Shown: positions 33,999 through 41,886, counted from the stretch's first letter. The stretch is 64,000 nt of DNA from Pigmentiphaga sp. (GCA_023228945.1 JALOAI010000008.1:117480-181479), one strand, 5' to 3'. The notes: generated by a model from the letters alone, not told the origin. A program made the numbers and translations.

Positions 33999-34308
33999 GG
34001 TGGATACCTCCAGCGATTTCAGCGGCCACGCCAGCCGCAAAGGCGTGATTCCAGGCGGCAGTGCGCTGCTGGCGCTCCTGCCAGTCGTTGACCTGGATGC
34101 CGTCCAGGTGCAGGGATAGGAAGTGGTCGCGCCATTCCGCCAGCGTCATGCTGGGCTTGGGGGAAGCGAACCACAGGCGGGCTGCGTGGCGGGCCTCTTC
34201 AATCGTGAGAGGAAAGGCGGTGGTTGGGTTCGCAGCGCTTTGCTGCTGGCTTCCCGGTAGGCGGGGCGGGCGAGTGACTGACGTAGGTACAATTTGCACA
34301 GTTGCCAC
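33991..34308 (-). CDS. hypothetical element protein (105 aa)
   Basis: Preferred start GTG 34308, seven bases after a perfect GGAGGT. The frame stays open from ATG 34401, which would add 31 low-complexity residues. Contains ARLWFASPKPSMTLAEWRDH and AWNHAFAAGVAAEIAGG; no family recognised. First gene of the minus-strand operon. Confidence 0.5.
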   Translation of the reverse strand: MATVQIVPTSVTRPPRLPGSQQQSAANPTTAFPLTIEEARHAARLWFASPKPSMTLAEWRDHFLSLHLDGIQVNDWQERQQRTAAWNHAFAAGVAAEIAGGIHHG

Positions 34309-34404
34309 GATGATGACCTCCAATGGTTGACGTGGTGACGAGAGGCCCGGCGGTGTTGCTGCACTGCTGGGCTTCGTTTTTTCTGATGGCCTTTTTGCCA
34401 CCTG

Positions 34405-34472
34405 ATGAGTGCACTATATAACGCTCTATAGCGTAATGTAAAGTACTTTATAGAGTGCTATATTTAAAAATC
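34405..34472. promoter_or_regulatory. AT-rich divergent operator/promoter region
   Basis: Between the minus-strand operon and the HTH gene. Dyads: CTCTATA (near 34424) with TATAGAG (near 34451), the local palindrome ACGCT-CTAT-AGCGT, and AAAGTACTTT. It is the most AT-rich stretch of the element and looks like a lysogeny-type switch. Confidence 0.6.
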
Positions 34473-34491
34473 ACTGAATAAGGCAAGGGAT

Positions 34492-34701
34492 ATGAGCAAA
34501 ACACAGGAGGCGCTACGCCTGATGCACGACAAGGGGCTGACGGCTTACGCTGCAGCTAAGGAAGTTGGAATTACACCGACCACCTTGTACGCGGCCATCA
34601 AGCGAGAGGAAGCGAAAGGAGCCATGGAGGCCTGCCCGTGCTGTGGTTCGATGGTACGGGCTGAGCGAATTAACCGGAGTGCATTGATGACCTCGGTATG
34701 A
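34492..34701 (+). CDS. small HTH regulator with a cysteine knuckle
   Basis: 69 aa. N-terminal HTH (EALRLMHDKGLTAYAAAKEV; GITPTTLYAAIKR), then CPCCG, half of a zinc ribbon. It stands directly downstream of the AT-rich dyads, so autoregulation there is likely. Start ATG 34492 after AAGGCAAGGG. Confidence 0.7.
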   Translation: MSKTQEALRLMHDKGLTAYAAAKEVGITPTTLYAAIKREEAKGAMEACPCCGSMVRAERINRSALMTSV

Positions 34702-34716
34702 GCCGAGAACTTTGCC

Positions 34717-34744
34717 TTGATGGTGTACGCAGAATGCGTATAAT
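34717..34744 (+). promoter_or_regulatory. higBA promoter with overlapping dyad
   Basis: -35 TTGATG (34717-34722), 16-nt spacer, -10 TATAAT (34739-34744). TACGC-AGAAT-GCGTA (34726-34740) overlaps the -10, as expected for an antitoxin operator. Confidence 0.65.
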
Positions 34745-34751
34745 ATAAGCA

Positions 34752-35090
34752 ATGAAAGCCGTCTTCGTAGAACTTTCCACCTTTTCGCGCTTCCGGGCAG
34801 ACTATCTGGACGACGAGGGTTTCCGTGGCCTGCAAGATGCCATGATGAAAAACCCCGAAGCCGGGGATGTCATCGAGGGTACTGGCGGTCTGCGCAAGTT
34901 GCGACATGGTGACCCGCGCCGGGGCAAGGGCAAGCGAGGCGGCTTGCGGGTGATCTACTACTGGTGGGATGGCGGCTCGCAATTTTGGTTGTTCACCCTT
35001 TACGACAAGGATGAAATGGCCGACTTGAGCGCAGAGGAAAAACGGGCGTTCAGGGTGAGGTTGAAAAAGGAGCTGGAGTTACGGCGATGA
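34752..35090 (+). CDS. higB: type II toxin, HigB/RelE family
   Basis: 112 aa. RelE-like mRNA interferase fold: YLDDEGFRGLQDAMMKNPEA, GLRKLRHGDPRRGKGKRGG, LRVIYYWWDGGSQFWLFTLY, DKDEMADLSAEEK, matching the HigB-2 group that cuts ribosome-bound mRNA. The toxin precedes the antitoxin, typical of hig loci. It probably stabilises the element. Confidence 0.87.
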   Translation: MKAVFVELSTFSRFRADYLDDEGFRGLQDAMMKNPEAGDVIEGTGGLRKLRHGDPRRGKGKRGGLRVIYYWWDGGSQFWLFTLYDKDEMADLSAEEKRAFRVRLKKELELRR

Positions 35091-35407
35091 AAAAGCAGAA
35101 GCGAAACCTGTTCGATGAATTGATGCAAGGTCTGGATGACCTTGCTGACGCGCGCACCGGCAAGCAGACGCTGCGCACGCACGAAGTGGAAATTAATCCG
35201 GCGCCAGACGTGACTGCCGACGAGGTGCTGGCCCTGCGAGAGCGGCTGCACTTGTCGCGGGCGGTGTTTGCCCGCTACCTGCGCACCAACCCCCGCACGT
35301 TGGAAAACTGGGAGCAGGGGCGAGCCAAGCCCAACGCCCAAGCTGCCCTGCTGATTCGCTTGGTCGATAAATTCCCAGATACGGTGGAACGGCTGGCGGA
35401 GATATGA
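35087..35407 (+). CDS. higA: type II antitoxin, HigA family
   Basis: 106 aa with an XRE-type HTH (LALRERLHLSRAVFARYLRT; NPRTLENWEQGRAKPNAQAA). N-terminus FDELMQGLDDLADARTGK is typical of HigA-2. Start overlaps the toxin stop (ATGA), so synthesis is coupled. It likely represses the operon through the dyad at 34726-34740. Confidence 0.88.
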   Translation: MKKQKRNLFDELMQGLDDLADARTGKQTLRTHEVEINPAPDVTADEVLALRERLHLSRAVFARYLRTNPRTLENWEQGRAKPNAQAALLIRLVDKFPDTVERLAEI

Positions 35408-35420
35408 CGGATTTTCAAAA

Positions 35421-35442
35421 GCGGGTATGAAAGCGGGTACAA
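35421..35442 (+). promoter_or_regulatory. two integrase arm-type repeats, right end
   Basis: GCGGGTATGA (35421-35430) and GCGGGTACAA (35433-35442), the same decamer family as three copies at the left end, in the same orientation. Confidence 0.58.
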
Positions 35443-35499
35443 AATGACTATGCCAATACGAACAGCAAGCGATAGCGCGGTTTGTGGCCAGAACTTCCC

Positions 35500-35512
35500 G
35501 TTTAACGTCTAA
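35500..35512. other. attR core of the integrated element
   Basis: GTTTAACGTCTAA, identical to the ychF 3' end. The next 172 nt to 35684 hold no gene I can support; they include a hairpin GGGTAATCC/GGAATACCC (one mismatch) near 35624-35668. Confidence 0.8.
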
Positions 35513-35684
35513 ACGTGTGATTGCCCATTGTCTCCTGGATCAAGTCGATCAAGCCGACCCGATCGAAACCAGGGCTTTCAGAGGAGGAGGCTTATTCCCG
35601 CTGCTCGAAGAGCCTTTAAATTGGGTAATCCACGGTATTAATGAGGTATTTATCAGCGGAATACCCTATTAACCTCTACTGCGC

Positions 35685-36987
35685 ATGATCGAAGCCGACC
35701 TCCTCCAGCAACTGGCCCATGGCGAAGACAGCCGTCATCAGTTCAAGCGCGACGCCACTAATGCCGATGCCCTGGCGGCGGAGTTGGCGGCGTTTGCCAA
35801 CAGTGGGGGCGGCACCCTGTTCATTGGTGTGAACGACGACGGCACGATGGCTGGCCTGGATGCCACCGCGGTGCGGCGGCTGAACCAGTTGCTGGGCAAT
35901 GCGGCGTCCCAACACGTGCGCCCGCCGATACATCCTTTGACCGAGAATGTGCACACGGCCAATGGCATCGTCGTGGCGGTCAGCGTGCCCGATGGGTTGT
36001 CCAAACCCTATCTGGATGCTCAGGGGCGTCTGTGGGTGAAACAGGGCGCCGACAAACGCCACGTCACCTCGCGTGAGGAAATGCAGCGCATGTTCCAGCG
36101 CGCCGGGCTGGTGCGGGCCGATGTGGTGCCGGTGGCGGGCACATCGGTGGCCGATCTGGACGAAAAGTCGTTCAGTGCGTACTTCGAGCGTCGTTACGGG
36201 CAAAGCATCGCGAGCACTGGTGCGACGCTCGATCAAGTGTTGCAAAACATCGGTTTGGGCGACGGGCGGGAGTTGAATCTTTCAGGATTGCTGCTATTTG
36301 GTCGCAACCCGTTGCGCTGGTGCCCCGCCTTTTCCATCAATCCCCGAGGTGGCGTTGGAAGAGCTCGTGGTCAAGGCGCTGGTGCACCGCGACTATTTCA
36401 CCAGCGCCTCGATCCGCCTTCTGGTATTCGCTGATCGGGTGGAGATCATCAGCCCCGGCCACCTGCCCGACAGCCTGAGCGTGGAAGATGTGCGCGAAGG
36501 CAAGACCAACCGTCGTAACCCGACGCTGACAGAGCACGCCTTCCAGGTGCTTCCATACCGTGGCCTCGGGAGTGGGATTCCCCGCGCTTTGCAGGAGTGG
36601 CCGCGCATCGAATTGATCGACGATGTGCGCGGCAACCAATTCAGCGTGGTGGTAGGCCGGCCGCAACCCGAGTGGCTGGAAGCAGATGATCAAGCGAGGC
36701 TAGCCACCGGGGAAGTCACCGGGGAAGTCACCGGGGAAGTCACCGAAGAAATCGGCCGCTTGATCCGAGCGTTACAGGATGACATGAAGCGGGCCGAGCT
36801 TCAGGATGCCTTGGGCCTCCGGCATGAAGGACATTTCCGTGAAGCCTATCTGAAGCCCGCTCTGGAGAGCGGCTTGGTGGAGATGACAATTCCGGAGAAA
36901 CCCCGTAGCCGATTGCAGAAATACCGCTTGACCGCTGCGGGCCGACGATGGCTGCAGGTGAGGCATAAGGATCAGGACAAGCCCTGA
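35685..36987 (+). pseudogene. AlbA_2/Schlafen-like ATP-binding protein, frameshifted with internal deletion
   Basis: The first frame (35685-about 36320) has the AlbA_2 domain: FKRDATNADALAAELAAFAN, GGGTLFIGVNDDG, WVKQGADKRH, LLLFGRNPLRWCPAF. The second frame resumes with SIPEVALEELVVKALVHRDY (from about 36335) and runs to 36987 with IEIISPGHLPDSL and a winged-helix tail after GEVTGEVTGEVTEE. From what I know of the family, some tens of residues are missing at the junction, so a deletion with a frameshift is likelier than a sequencing slip. AlbA_2 proteins occur in defence and regulation. Confidence 0.82.
36706..36744 (+). repeat. 12-bp tandem repeat in the AlbA_2 pseudogene
   Basis: ACCGGGGAAGTC three times plus a partial copy, encoding the TGEV run that is common before the winged-helix tail of AlbA_2/Fic-type proteins. 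Confidence 0.85.
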
Positions 36988-37070
36988 ATAGGCCCATGCC
37001 ACGCTGGTATGCTGCCGAAGTCGGCGAGCACCACAACTCGCGCCGCCAAGCCTATTCGAAGTACCCCCAG

Positions 37071-38483
37071 ATGCTGACCCACCTCCACATCCAGAACTTC
37101 AAAGCCTGGCAAGACACCGGTGCCATCCGCCTGGCACCGCTGACGGTGATCTTCGGCGCCAACAGCGCCGGCAAGAGCAGCCTGGGGCACTTGCTGCTGG
37201 CGCTGCAGCAAACCGCGCGCTCCACCGATCGCAGGCGGGTGCTGCACCTGGGGGATGCGTCGTCCCCGATCGATCTGGGTAGCTTCGTCGACTGCGTGCA
37301 TGGGCATGATCTGCGGCGGGCGCTGTCGTTCGAGCTGGGCTGGAAGTTGTCCAAGGCGCTGGAGGTGCGCGACCCGCTGCGGCCGGAGGGCCGCTATCAG
37401 GGCAACCATATGCAGTTGGCGGTGGCCTTGATGGCAAACCACAGCACGGGGCAACCCGAGGTGCAGGCCTTGCGCTATGCCTTGTCGGCTACCGGTGGCG
37501 AGGTTTTGGATGTGTCTCTTGCCCGCAACGATAACGGACTGTTCGATCTCGCCTCCCAGGCTTACGGCTTCCAACTGGCGCAGGGTCGCCAATGGCCCCT
37601 GGAGGCGCCCGAGAAGTTCTATCGCGTCTCCGACACCAGCATGGCCCGCTATGGGAATGCCGGCTTCCTGGCGGATTTTGCGCTCGCTACCGAAGCCATG
37701 CTCGAGAGTCTTTCCTACCTGGGACCATTGCGCAGCCGCCCGCGGCGCCTGTATTCGTGGTCGGGGGACACGCCCGCCAGCGTCGGGCCCATGGGCGAGG
37801 ATGCGGTGGCCGCCATCCTGGCGGCGCAGAGCGAAGGTCGTCGGCTCAGCCGCGGCCCCGCGCAGCCAGAGCAAGGCTTCGCCGAGTTCATCGCGTCCTG
37901 GCTGAAAGAGCTCGGGATGATTCACGACTTTTCGGTGCGGCCGCTGGCGGCCGGGCGCAAGGAATACGAGGTGCTGATCCGGACGCACGCTCAGGCGCCG
38001 GAAGTGACGATCACCGATGTGGGCTTCGGGGTGTCTCAAGTATTGCCCGCCCTGGTGCAGGCTTTTTATTGCCCGGCGCATGCCACGGTCTGGCTGGAGC
38101 AGCCCGAGGTCCACCTGCATCCGCAGGTACAGGCGGAGCTGGCCGACGTGCTGATCTCGGCCACCCAGGCACGCGAGCAGGGTCAGCCGCGAGACGTGCA
38201 GCTCATCGTGGAAAGCCATTCCGAGCATTTTCTCAACCGCTTGCAGCGCCGGGTGGCCGAGGGCAAGGTCCGGGCGGAAGATGTGGCAGTATATTTCTGT
38301 CGGCGCGCGGGTCAGGCCAGCGAGCTGGACGCGCTGCGTCTCAACACGTTTGGCGAGATCGAGAACTGGCCAGAGAATTTTTTTGGCGACGAGATGGCCG
38401 ACATTGCGGGGCGCACGCTGGCTGCCATACAGCGCAAGAAGCGTGCTGCGGATTCAACGGAGCGCCATGAGAGCGGTGATTGA
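37071..38483 (+). CDS. AAA/ABC-type ATPase with DUF3696-like C-terminus
   Basis: 470 aa SMC/OLD-like ATPase. Walker A GANSAGKSS at about 29-37; Walker B/D-loop WLEQPEVHLHPQVQAEL near 340; LIVESHSEHFLNRLQRRV near 381; C-terminal LRLNTFGEIENWPENFFGDE is the DUF3696 signature. Such ATPases often sense and gate a partner nuclease in anti-phage systems. Start ATG 37071 gives MLTHLHIQNFKAW; an earlier in-frame ATG at 36996 lacks conservation. Overlaps the PIN gene by 17 nt. Confidence 0.88.
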   Translation: MLTHLHIQNFKAWQDTGAIRLAPLTVIFGANSAGKSSLGHLLLALQQTARSTDRRRVLHLGDASSPIDLGSFVDCVHGHDLRRALSFELGWKLSKALEVRDPLRPEGRYQGNHMQLAVALMANHSTGQPEVQALRYALSATGGEVLDVSLARNDNGLFDLASQAYGFQLAQGRQWPLEAPEKFYRVSDTSMARYGNAGFLADFALATEAMLESLSYLGPLRSRPRRLYSWSGDTPASVGPMGEDAVAAILAAQSEGRRLSRGPAQPEQGFAEFIASWLKELGMIHDFSVRPLAAGRKEYEVLIRTHAQAPEVTITDVGFGVSQVLPALVQAFYCPAHATVWLEQPEVHLHPQVQAELADVLISATQAREQGQPRDVQLIVESHSEHFLNRLQRRVAEGKVRAEDVAVYFCRRAGQASELDALRLNTFGEIENWPENFFGDEMADIAGRTLAAIQRKKRAADSTERHESGD

Positions 38484-38994
38484 CACCAATGTGCTTCTGG
38501 TCGCCAACGGCCAGCACGACGAGGTGTCGGACGAGTGCGTGGCGGAATGCATCAGACGCCTGCAAGCCATGCAGCACTCGGGCATCACGGTGATCGACGA
38601 TGGTTACCGCATCCTGGGCGAGTATCAGCACAAGACCCGTGTCAATCCGCCCAAAGGCGTGGGCGACGTGTTCCTGAAATGGCTGTTGCGCCAGTTGGGC
38701 ACGGCGCGGGTGGAGCTGGTGCCTCTGAGCGAAAGCGAACCGGATAGATTCGCGGAGTTTCCGGACCCGTTGCTCGAGCCTGTGTTCGACGCTTCCGACC
38801 GCAAGTTCGCCGCCGTCGCCCATGCCCATCCGCTCAAGCCGGAGATATGGCAGGCGGCCGATTGCAAATGGCTGGATTGGTGGCCCATACTGCGGGCCAG
38901 GGGCATCGAGATCCGGTTCTTGTGCCCGAACGACGCCTGCGGCTTTTACCGCAAGAAATTCCCCGACAAACCCGAACCGACATTACCGGACTGA
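38467..38994 (+). CDS. PIN-like ribonuclease
   Basis: 175 aa. PIN acidic residues are Asp6 (MRAVIDTNVLLVA), Glu52 (ILGEYQHK), Asp108/Asp111 (FDASDRKFAAVAHAH) and Asp132 (QAADCKWLDWW), suiting a metal-dependent RNase. The C-terminal GIEIRFLCPNDACGFYRKKF is an add-on I do not recognise. Start ATG 38467 overlaps the ATPase gene, so the two are translationally linked. No VapB-like antitoxin adjoins it; the ATPase may be its control partner (inference). Confidence 0.82.
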   Translation: MRAVIDTNVLLVANGQHDEVSDECVAECIRRLQAMQHSGITVIDDGYRILGEYQHKTRVNPPKGVGDVFLKWLLRQLGTARVELVPLSESEPDRFAEFPDPLLEPVFDASDRKFAAVAHAHPLKPEIWQAADCKWLDWWPILRARGIEIRFLCPNDACGFYRKKFPDKPEPTLPD

Positions 38995-39000
38995 CCCGCC

Positions 39001-39702
39001 GTGCCCGACTTTTTCCGTTTTCCTTCCACCCCTCATTTGGCCTGGCTGGCCAAGGATGGCACGCCGCGCGACGATAAGGTGCTCTCCGCCGCCGAAGTCG
39101 AGGAATTGCTCGCGAGCGATGTGGTGGTCGAAGAGAAACTCGACGGCGCCAATCTGGGCCTGTCGCTGGCGCCCGATGGCTCACTGCGTGGCCAAAACCG
39201 TGGCCAGTATCTGGACGAGCCGCATGCGGGGCAGTTCGCCCGCCTGCCGTCATGGTTGGCGCAGCACGAGAGCGACTTGCGCGCGGTGCTTCGGCCGGAA
39301 CTGATTGTGTTTGGCGAATGGTGCGCCGCCCGCCACTCGCTGGACTACGGCGCATTGCCGGATTGGTTTCTGGTGTTCGATGTTTACGATCGCCGCGAGG
39401 GACGCTTCTGGAGCACCGAACGACGCAACGCGCTGGCGGCAACGGCCGGGCTGGCGACCGTGCCGCGCTTGTTGCAAGGTCGTACCTCTCTGACGGCACT
39501 GGAAGACCTGGTGACGCACACGCTGAGCCGCTATCGCGCCGGACTGCCGCTGGAAGGCGTGGTGGTGCGCCGCGAGTCGGGCGATTGGTGCGAAGCCCGC
39601 GCCAAGCTGGTCCGTTCGGATTTCACCCAGGCGATCGAGACGCACTGGCGCAAACGCGCCATCGAATGGAACCGGGTGGATTGGAGCAAAAGGCTCACTT
39701 GA
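39001..39702 (+). CDS. RNA ligase (Rnl2-like nucleotidyltransferase)
   Basis: 233 aa. Motif I EEKLDGANLGLSL with adenylated Lys46; motif III region LPDWFLVFDVYDRREG; motif IV LEGVVVRRE; motif V EARAKLVRSDF. This is the core of covalent nucleotidyltransferases, and the length without an OB fold fits small RNA ligases. Start GTG 39001, six bases after the PIN stop, so one operon with the ATPase and nuclease. It could reseal RNA cut by the PIN protein or a phage enzyme (inference). Confidence 0.86.
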   Translation: MPDFFRFPSTPHLAWLAKDGTPRDDKVLSAAEVEELLASDVVVEEKLDGANLGLSLAPDGSLRGQNRGQYLDEPHAGQFARLPSWLAQHESDLRAVLRPELIVFGEWCAARHSLDYGALPDWFLVFDVYDRREGRFWSTERRNALAATAGLATVPRLLQGRTSLTALEDLVTHTLSRYRAGLPLEGVVVRRESGDWCEARAKLVRSDFTQAIETHWRKRAIEWNRVDWSKRLT

Positions 39703-39926
39703 ATCAAGGAGCGACCCATCAACAGAGAGAAACTCCCTCTTCGAGCCAGGATTCTCCTGCGATAGGCCGCGAGTTACCACATCCTCGCCATGACATCATC
39801 CCGCTTGACGAAGTGGTGCAAGTATTCGTTGTCAGGATGGCAATCAGCGACGCCTGATCAAAGTCGGCGGAGTCGCGCCGGGCACACATATGACCGGCGA
39901 CCCGGATTCGGTGCCTGGCCGGGACT

Positions 39927-40781
39927 TCAGCCAAAGCGAAAGGCCGAAATGGTGGTTTCCATGATTTTTTCGGAATACACCTTACGGCCCGGCGCATCGG
40001 CGGCGGCGCCGGCCGCCACCAGCAGCGGGATCAAATGTTCCTCGCCGCCGGGAGGATGGCAAAGGCGCGCGTGCGGCGCTTCGGTCCAGTTTTGCAGCAA
40101 GGCTGTGCGCTCCGCCGCCGGGGCTTCCACGGCGGCGGTAAGCCAGTCGTCGAACTCCGTCGAGATCGGTGTGTAGCGAGGGTCGCCGTAGCCGCGCATG
40201 TTATGGAAGCTCATGCCGCTGCCGATGATCAGCACGCCCTGGTCGCGCAGTGCCGCAAGGGCCTGGCCGGCGCGCAGATGGGCTTGCGGATCGAGATCGC
40301 GACGCAGGGAGAACTGGATCACCGGGATCTCCGCCCGCGGGAACATCAGCTTCAGCGGGATGAACATGCCGTGGTCGAAGCCGCGCATGTTGTCTACCGC
40401 GGCGTCCAGCCCGCTTTGCGCCAGCAATTGCGCGGTTTTGAGGGCCAGGGCCGGGTCGCCGGGGGCCGGATAGGTCAGTTCATACGTATGAGGCGGAAAA
40501 CCGTAGTAGTCGTAAATCAGGGGCGGATGGGCATGGCCGGTGAGCCGGAATTGCGATTCCAGCCAATGCCCCGAGACCAGCACGATGGCGCGCGGGCGGG
40601 CGGGCAGGGTGTCGGCCACGCCCTTGAGAAAATCGGCCAGCCGGTTCCAGGTGTCGGTTGGGCTCCAATCCATGAAGAAGCACGGCCCCGCGCCGTGCGG
40701 GATGAAGAAAGTCGGCATGCGGGCGCCGCTTTCCGGTGCTTTGCGATGCGTGTTGGACATGGTCGGTACCTCGGTGTTCAT
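39927..40781 (-). CDS. class III extradiol ring-cleavage dioxygenase (4,5-DOPA dioxygenase type)
   Basis: 284 aa LigB/DODA-type protein. Metal-site and fold motifs: FFIPHGAGPCF, LVSGHWLE, DHGMFIPLKLMFPRAEIPVI, IIGSGMSFHNMRG, GGEEHLIPLLVAAGAA. Cleaves a catechol-like ring with Fe or Zn; in vivo substrate unknown. Start ATG 40781 follows GGAG; ATG 40760 after GAGGT is equally credible. Divergent from a LysR gene that probably controls it. The 224-nt gap to the RNA ligase (39703-39926) holds no feature I can support. Confidence 0.9.
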   Translation of the reverse strand: MNTEVPTMSNTHRKAPESGARMPTFFIPHGAGPCFFMDWSPTDTWNRLADFLKGVADTLPARPRAIVLVSGHWLESQFRLTGHAHPPLIYDYYGFPPHTYELTYPAPGDPALALKTAQLLAQSGLDAAVDNMRGFDHGMFIPLKLMFPRAEIPVIQFSLRRDLDPQAHLRAGQALAALRDQGVLIIGSGMSFHNMRGYGDPRYTPISTEFDDWLTAAVEAPAAERTALLQNWTEAPHARLCHPPGGEEHLIPLLVAAGAAADAPGRKVYSEKIMETTISAFRFG

Positions 40782-40986
40782 GAGGCGCTCCAGGCGTTTG
40801 GCAGGTGCTTGGCCCGCTTTTGCCGGGATTCTATGGCCGGAAGGCCTCGGATCTAGGGATTTTCGCCATGGAATCAGGGAGTTGCCCTGGGCGAAGGATC
40901 ATGATGAACAGTGTATATTGAATACTAATAAGATGGAACATAGCAATTTTGGCCAACACTTCGTACTGATAGGGTGAAATGACGCC

Positions 40987-41886
40987 ATGGATCGTGTCAC
41001 CAGCATGCGCGTATTCGTCCGCGCCGCTACCGATGGCAGCCTGTCGGCGGCAGCCCGGCATCTGGGCATGTCGCCGGCCATGGCCACCAAGCACGTCAAC
41101 GCGCTGGAGGCGCGGCTGGGTGTCAAGTTGTTCCATCGCTCCACCCGCCGCCTGAGCCTGACGGAAGCGGGCGCCAGTTATCTTGAGGCCTGCCAGCGCA
41201 TCCTGCCGGACATCGACGAAGCCGAGGCGGTCGTCGCCTCGCAGCGCGTCAAGGCCATCGGCCGGTTGCGCATGAATGTCCCGGTGTCGTTCGGCTACCG
41301 CTTTGTCGCGCCGCTGATGCCGGCATTCAGCCGGCGGCATCCCGAGGTGACGGTGGAGCTCGGCCTCGACGATGCCCAGTTGGATCTGATCGCCGGCCGC
41401 TGGGACCTCGCCATCCGGATCGGCCGCCTGGCCGATAGCCTGCTGCAAACCCGCCGGCTGGGTGAGAGCCCGATGCGGGTCTGCGCAGCGCCGGCCTACC
41501 TCGATCGCCGGGGCGTGCCCCGCCGGGTGGCCGAGCTGGTGCAGCACAACTGCCTCAGCTATACCTTATCGTCGTTACAGGATGGCAAGCATTGGGCCTT
41601 TGGCGTGCGTGGCGAGTTCCGGGTGCCCGTGGGCGGCGATCTGCTGGCCAACAACGGCGACGCGCTGCTGGCCGCCGCGGTGGCCGGCCAGGGCATCATC
41701 TACCAGCCGCACTTCATCGTTGACGAGGCCCTGGCGCGCGGCGAGCTGGTGGCGCTGGAGCTCGACAAGCCGGTGATCGAGCTGGGCGGCATCCATGTGC
41801 TGTATCCCCCCGATCGCCGGCCGCCGGCCAAGGTGCGCGTCATGATCGACTATTTGGCGGAAGCCTTTGCCAGGGAGCCGCGCTGA
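40987..41886 (+). CDS. LysR-family transcriptional regulator
   Basis: 299 aa, complete. HTH MRVFVRAATDGSLSAAARHL, then LEARLGVKLFHRSTRRLSLT; effector domain of the CrgA/DmlR type (YDR...PPAKVRVMIDYLAEAF ending). Divergent from the extradiol dioxygenase across a 205-nt AT-richer region. Its last 37 nt overlap the 3' end of the convergent LysR gene. Confidence 0.94.
   Translation: MDRVTSMRVFVRAATDGSLSAAARHLGMSPAMATKHVNALEARLGVKLFHRSTRRLSLTEAGASYLEACQRILPDIDEAEAVVASQRVKAIGRLRMNVPVSFGYRFVAPLMPAFSRRHPEVTVELGLDDAQLDLIAGRWDLAIRIGRLADSLLQTRRLGESPMRVCAAPAYLDRRGVPRRVAELVQHNCLSYTLSSLQDGKHWAFGVRGEFRVPVGGDLLANNGDALLAAAVAGQGIIYQPHFIVDEALARGELVALELDKPVIELGGIHVLYPPDRRPPAKVRVMIDYLAEAFAREPR

Larger units (their letters stand above)
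24110..35512 (+). mobile_element. 11.4-kb integrated element at the 3' end of ychF (phage satellite or reduced prophage)
   Basis: Bounded by identical 13-bp direct repeats. Contents in order: tyrosine integrase, unknown gene, AlpA, replication-like protein, XRE regulator, SWIM-zinc protein, five or more small unknowns, TerS-like protein, a small minus-strand operon, an HTH regulator and HigBA. No large terminase, portal, capsid, tail-sheath or lysis gene is recognised. By eye the DNA is less GC-rich than its flanks and genes overlap tightly as in phages. The set (int, alpA, replication gene, TerS without TerL) resembles Gram-negative phage-inducible islands. Confidence 0.85.

Noticed and set aside
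34309..34401. A 31-residue extension of the minus-strand element gene from ATG 34401
   Set aside because: Low-complexity sequence, while GTG 34308 has a perfect GGAGGT at proper spacing. Kept only as an alternative.
39703..39926. A possible small gene between the RNA ligase and the dioxygenase
   Set aside because: Open frames exist on both strands but lack ribosome sites, overlap start context or recognisable sequence.
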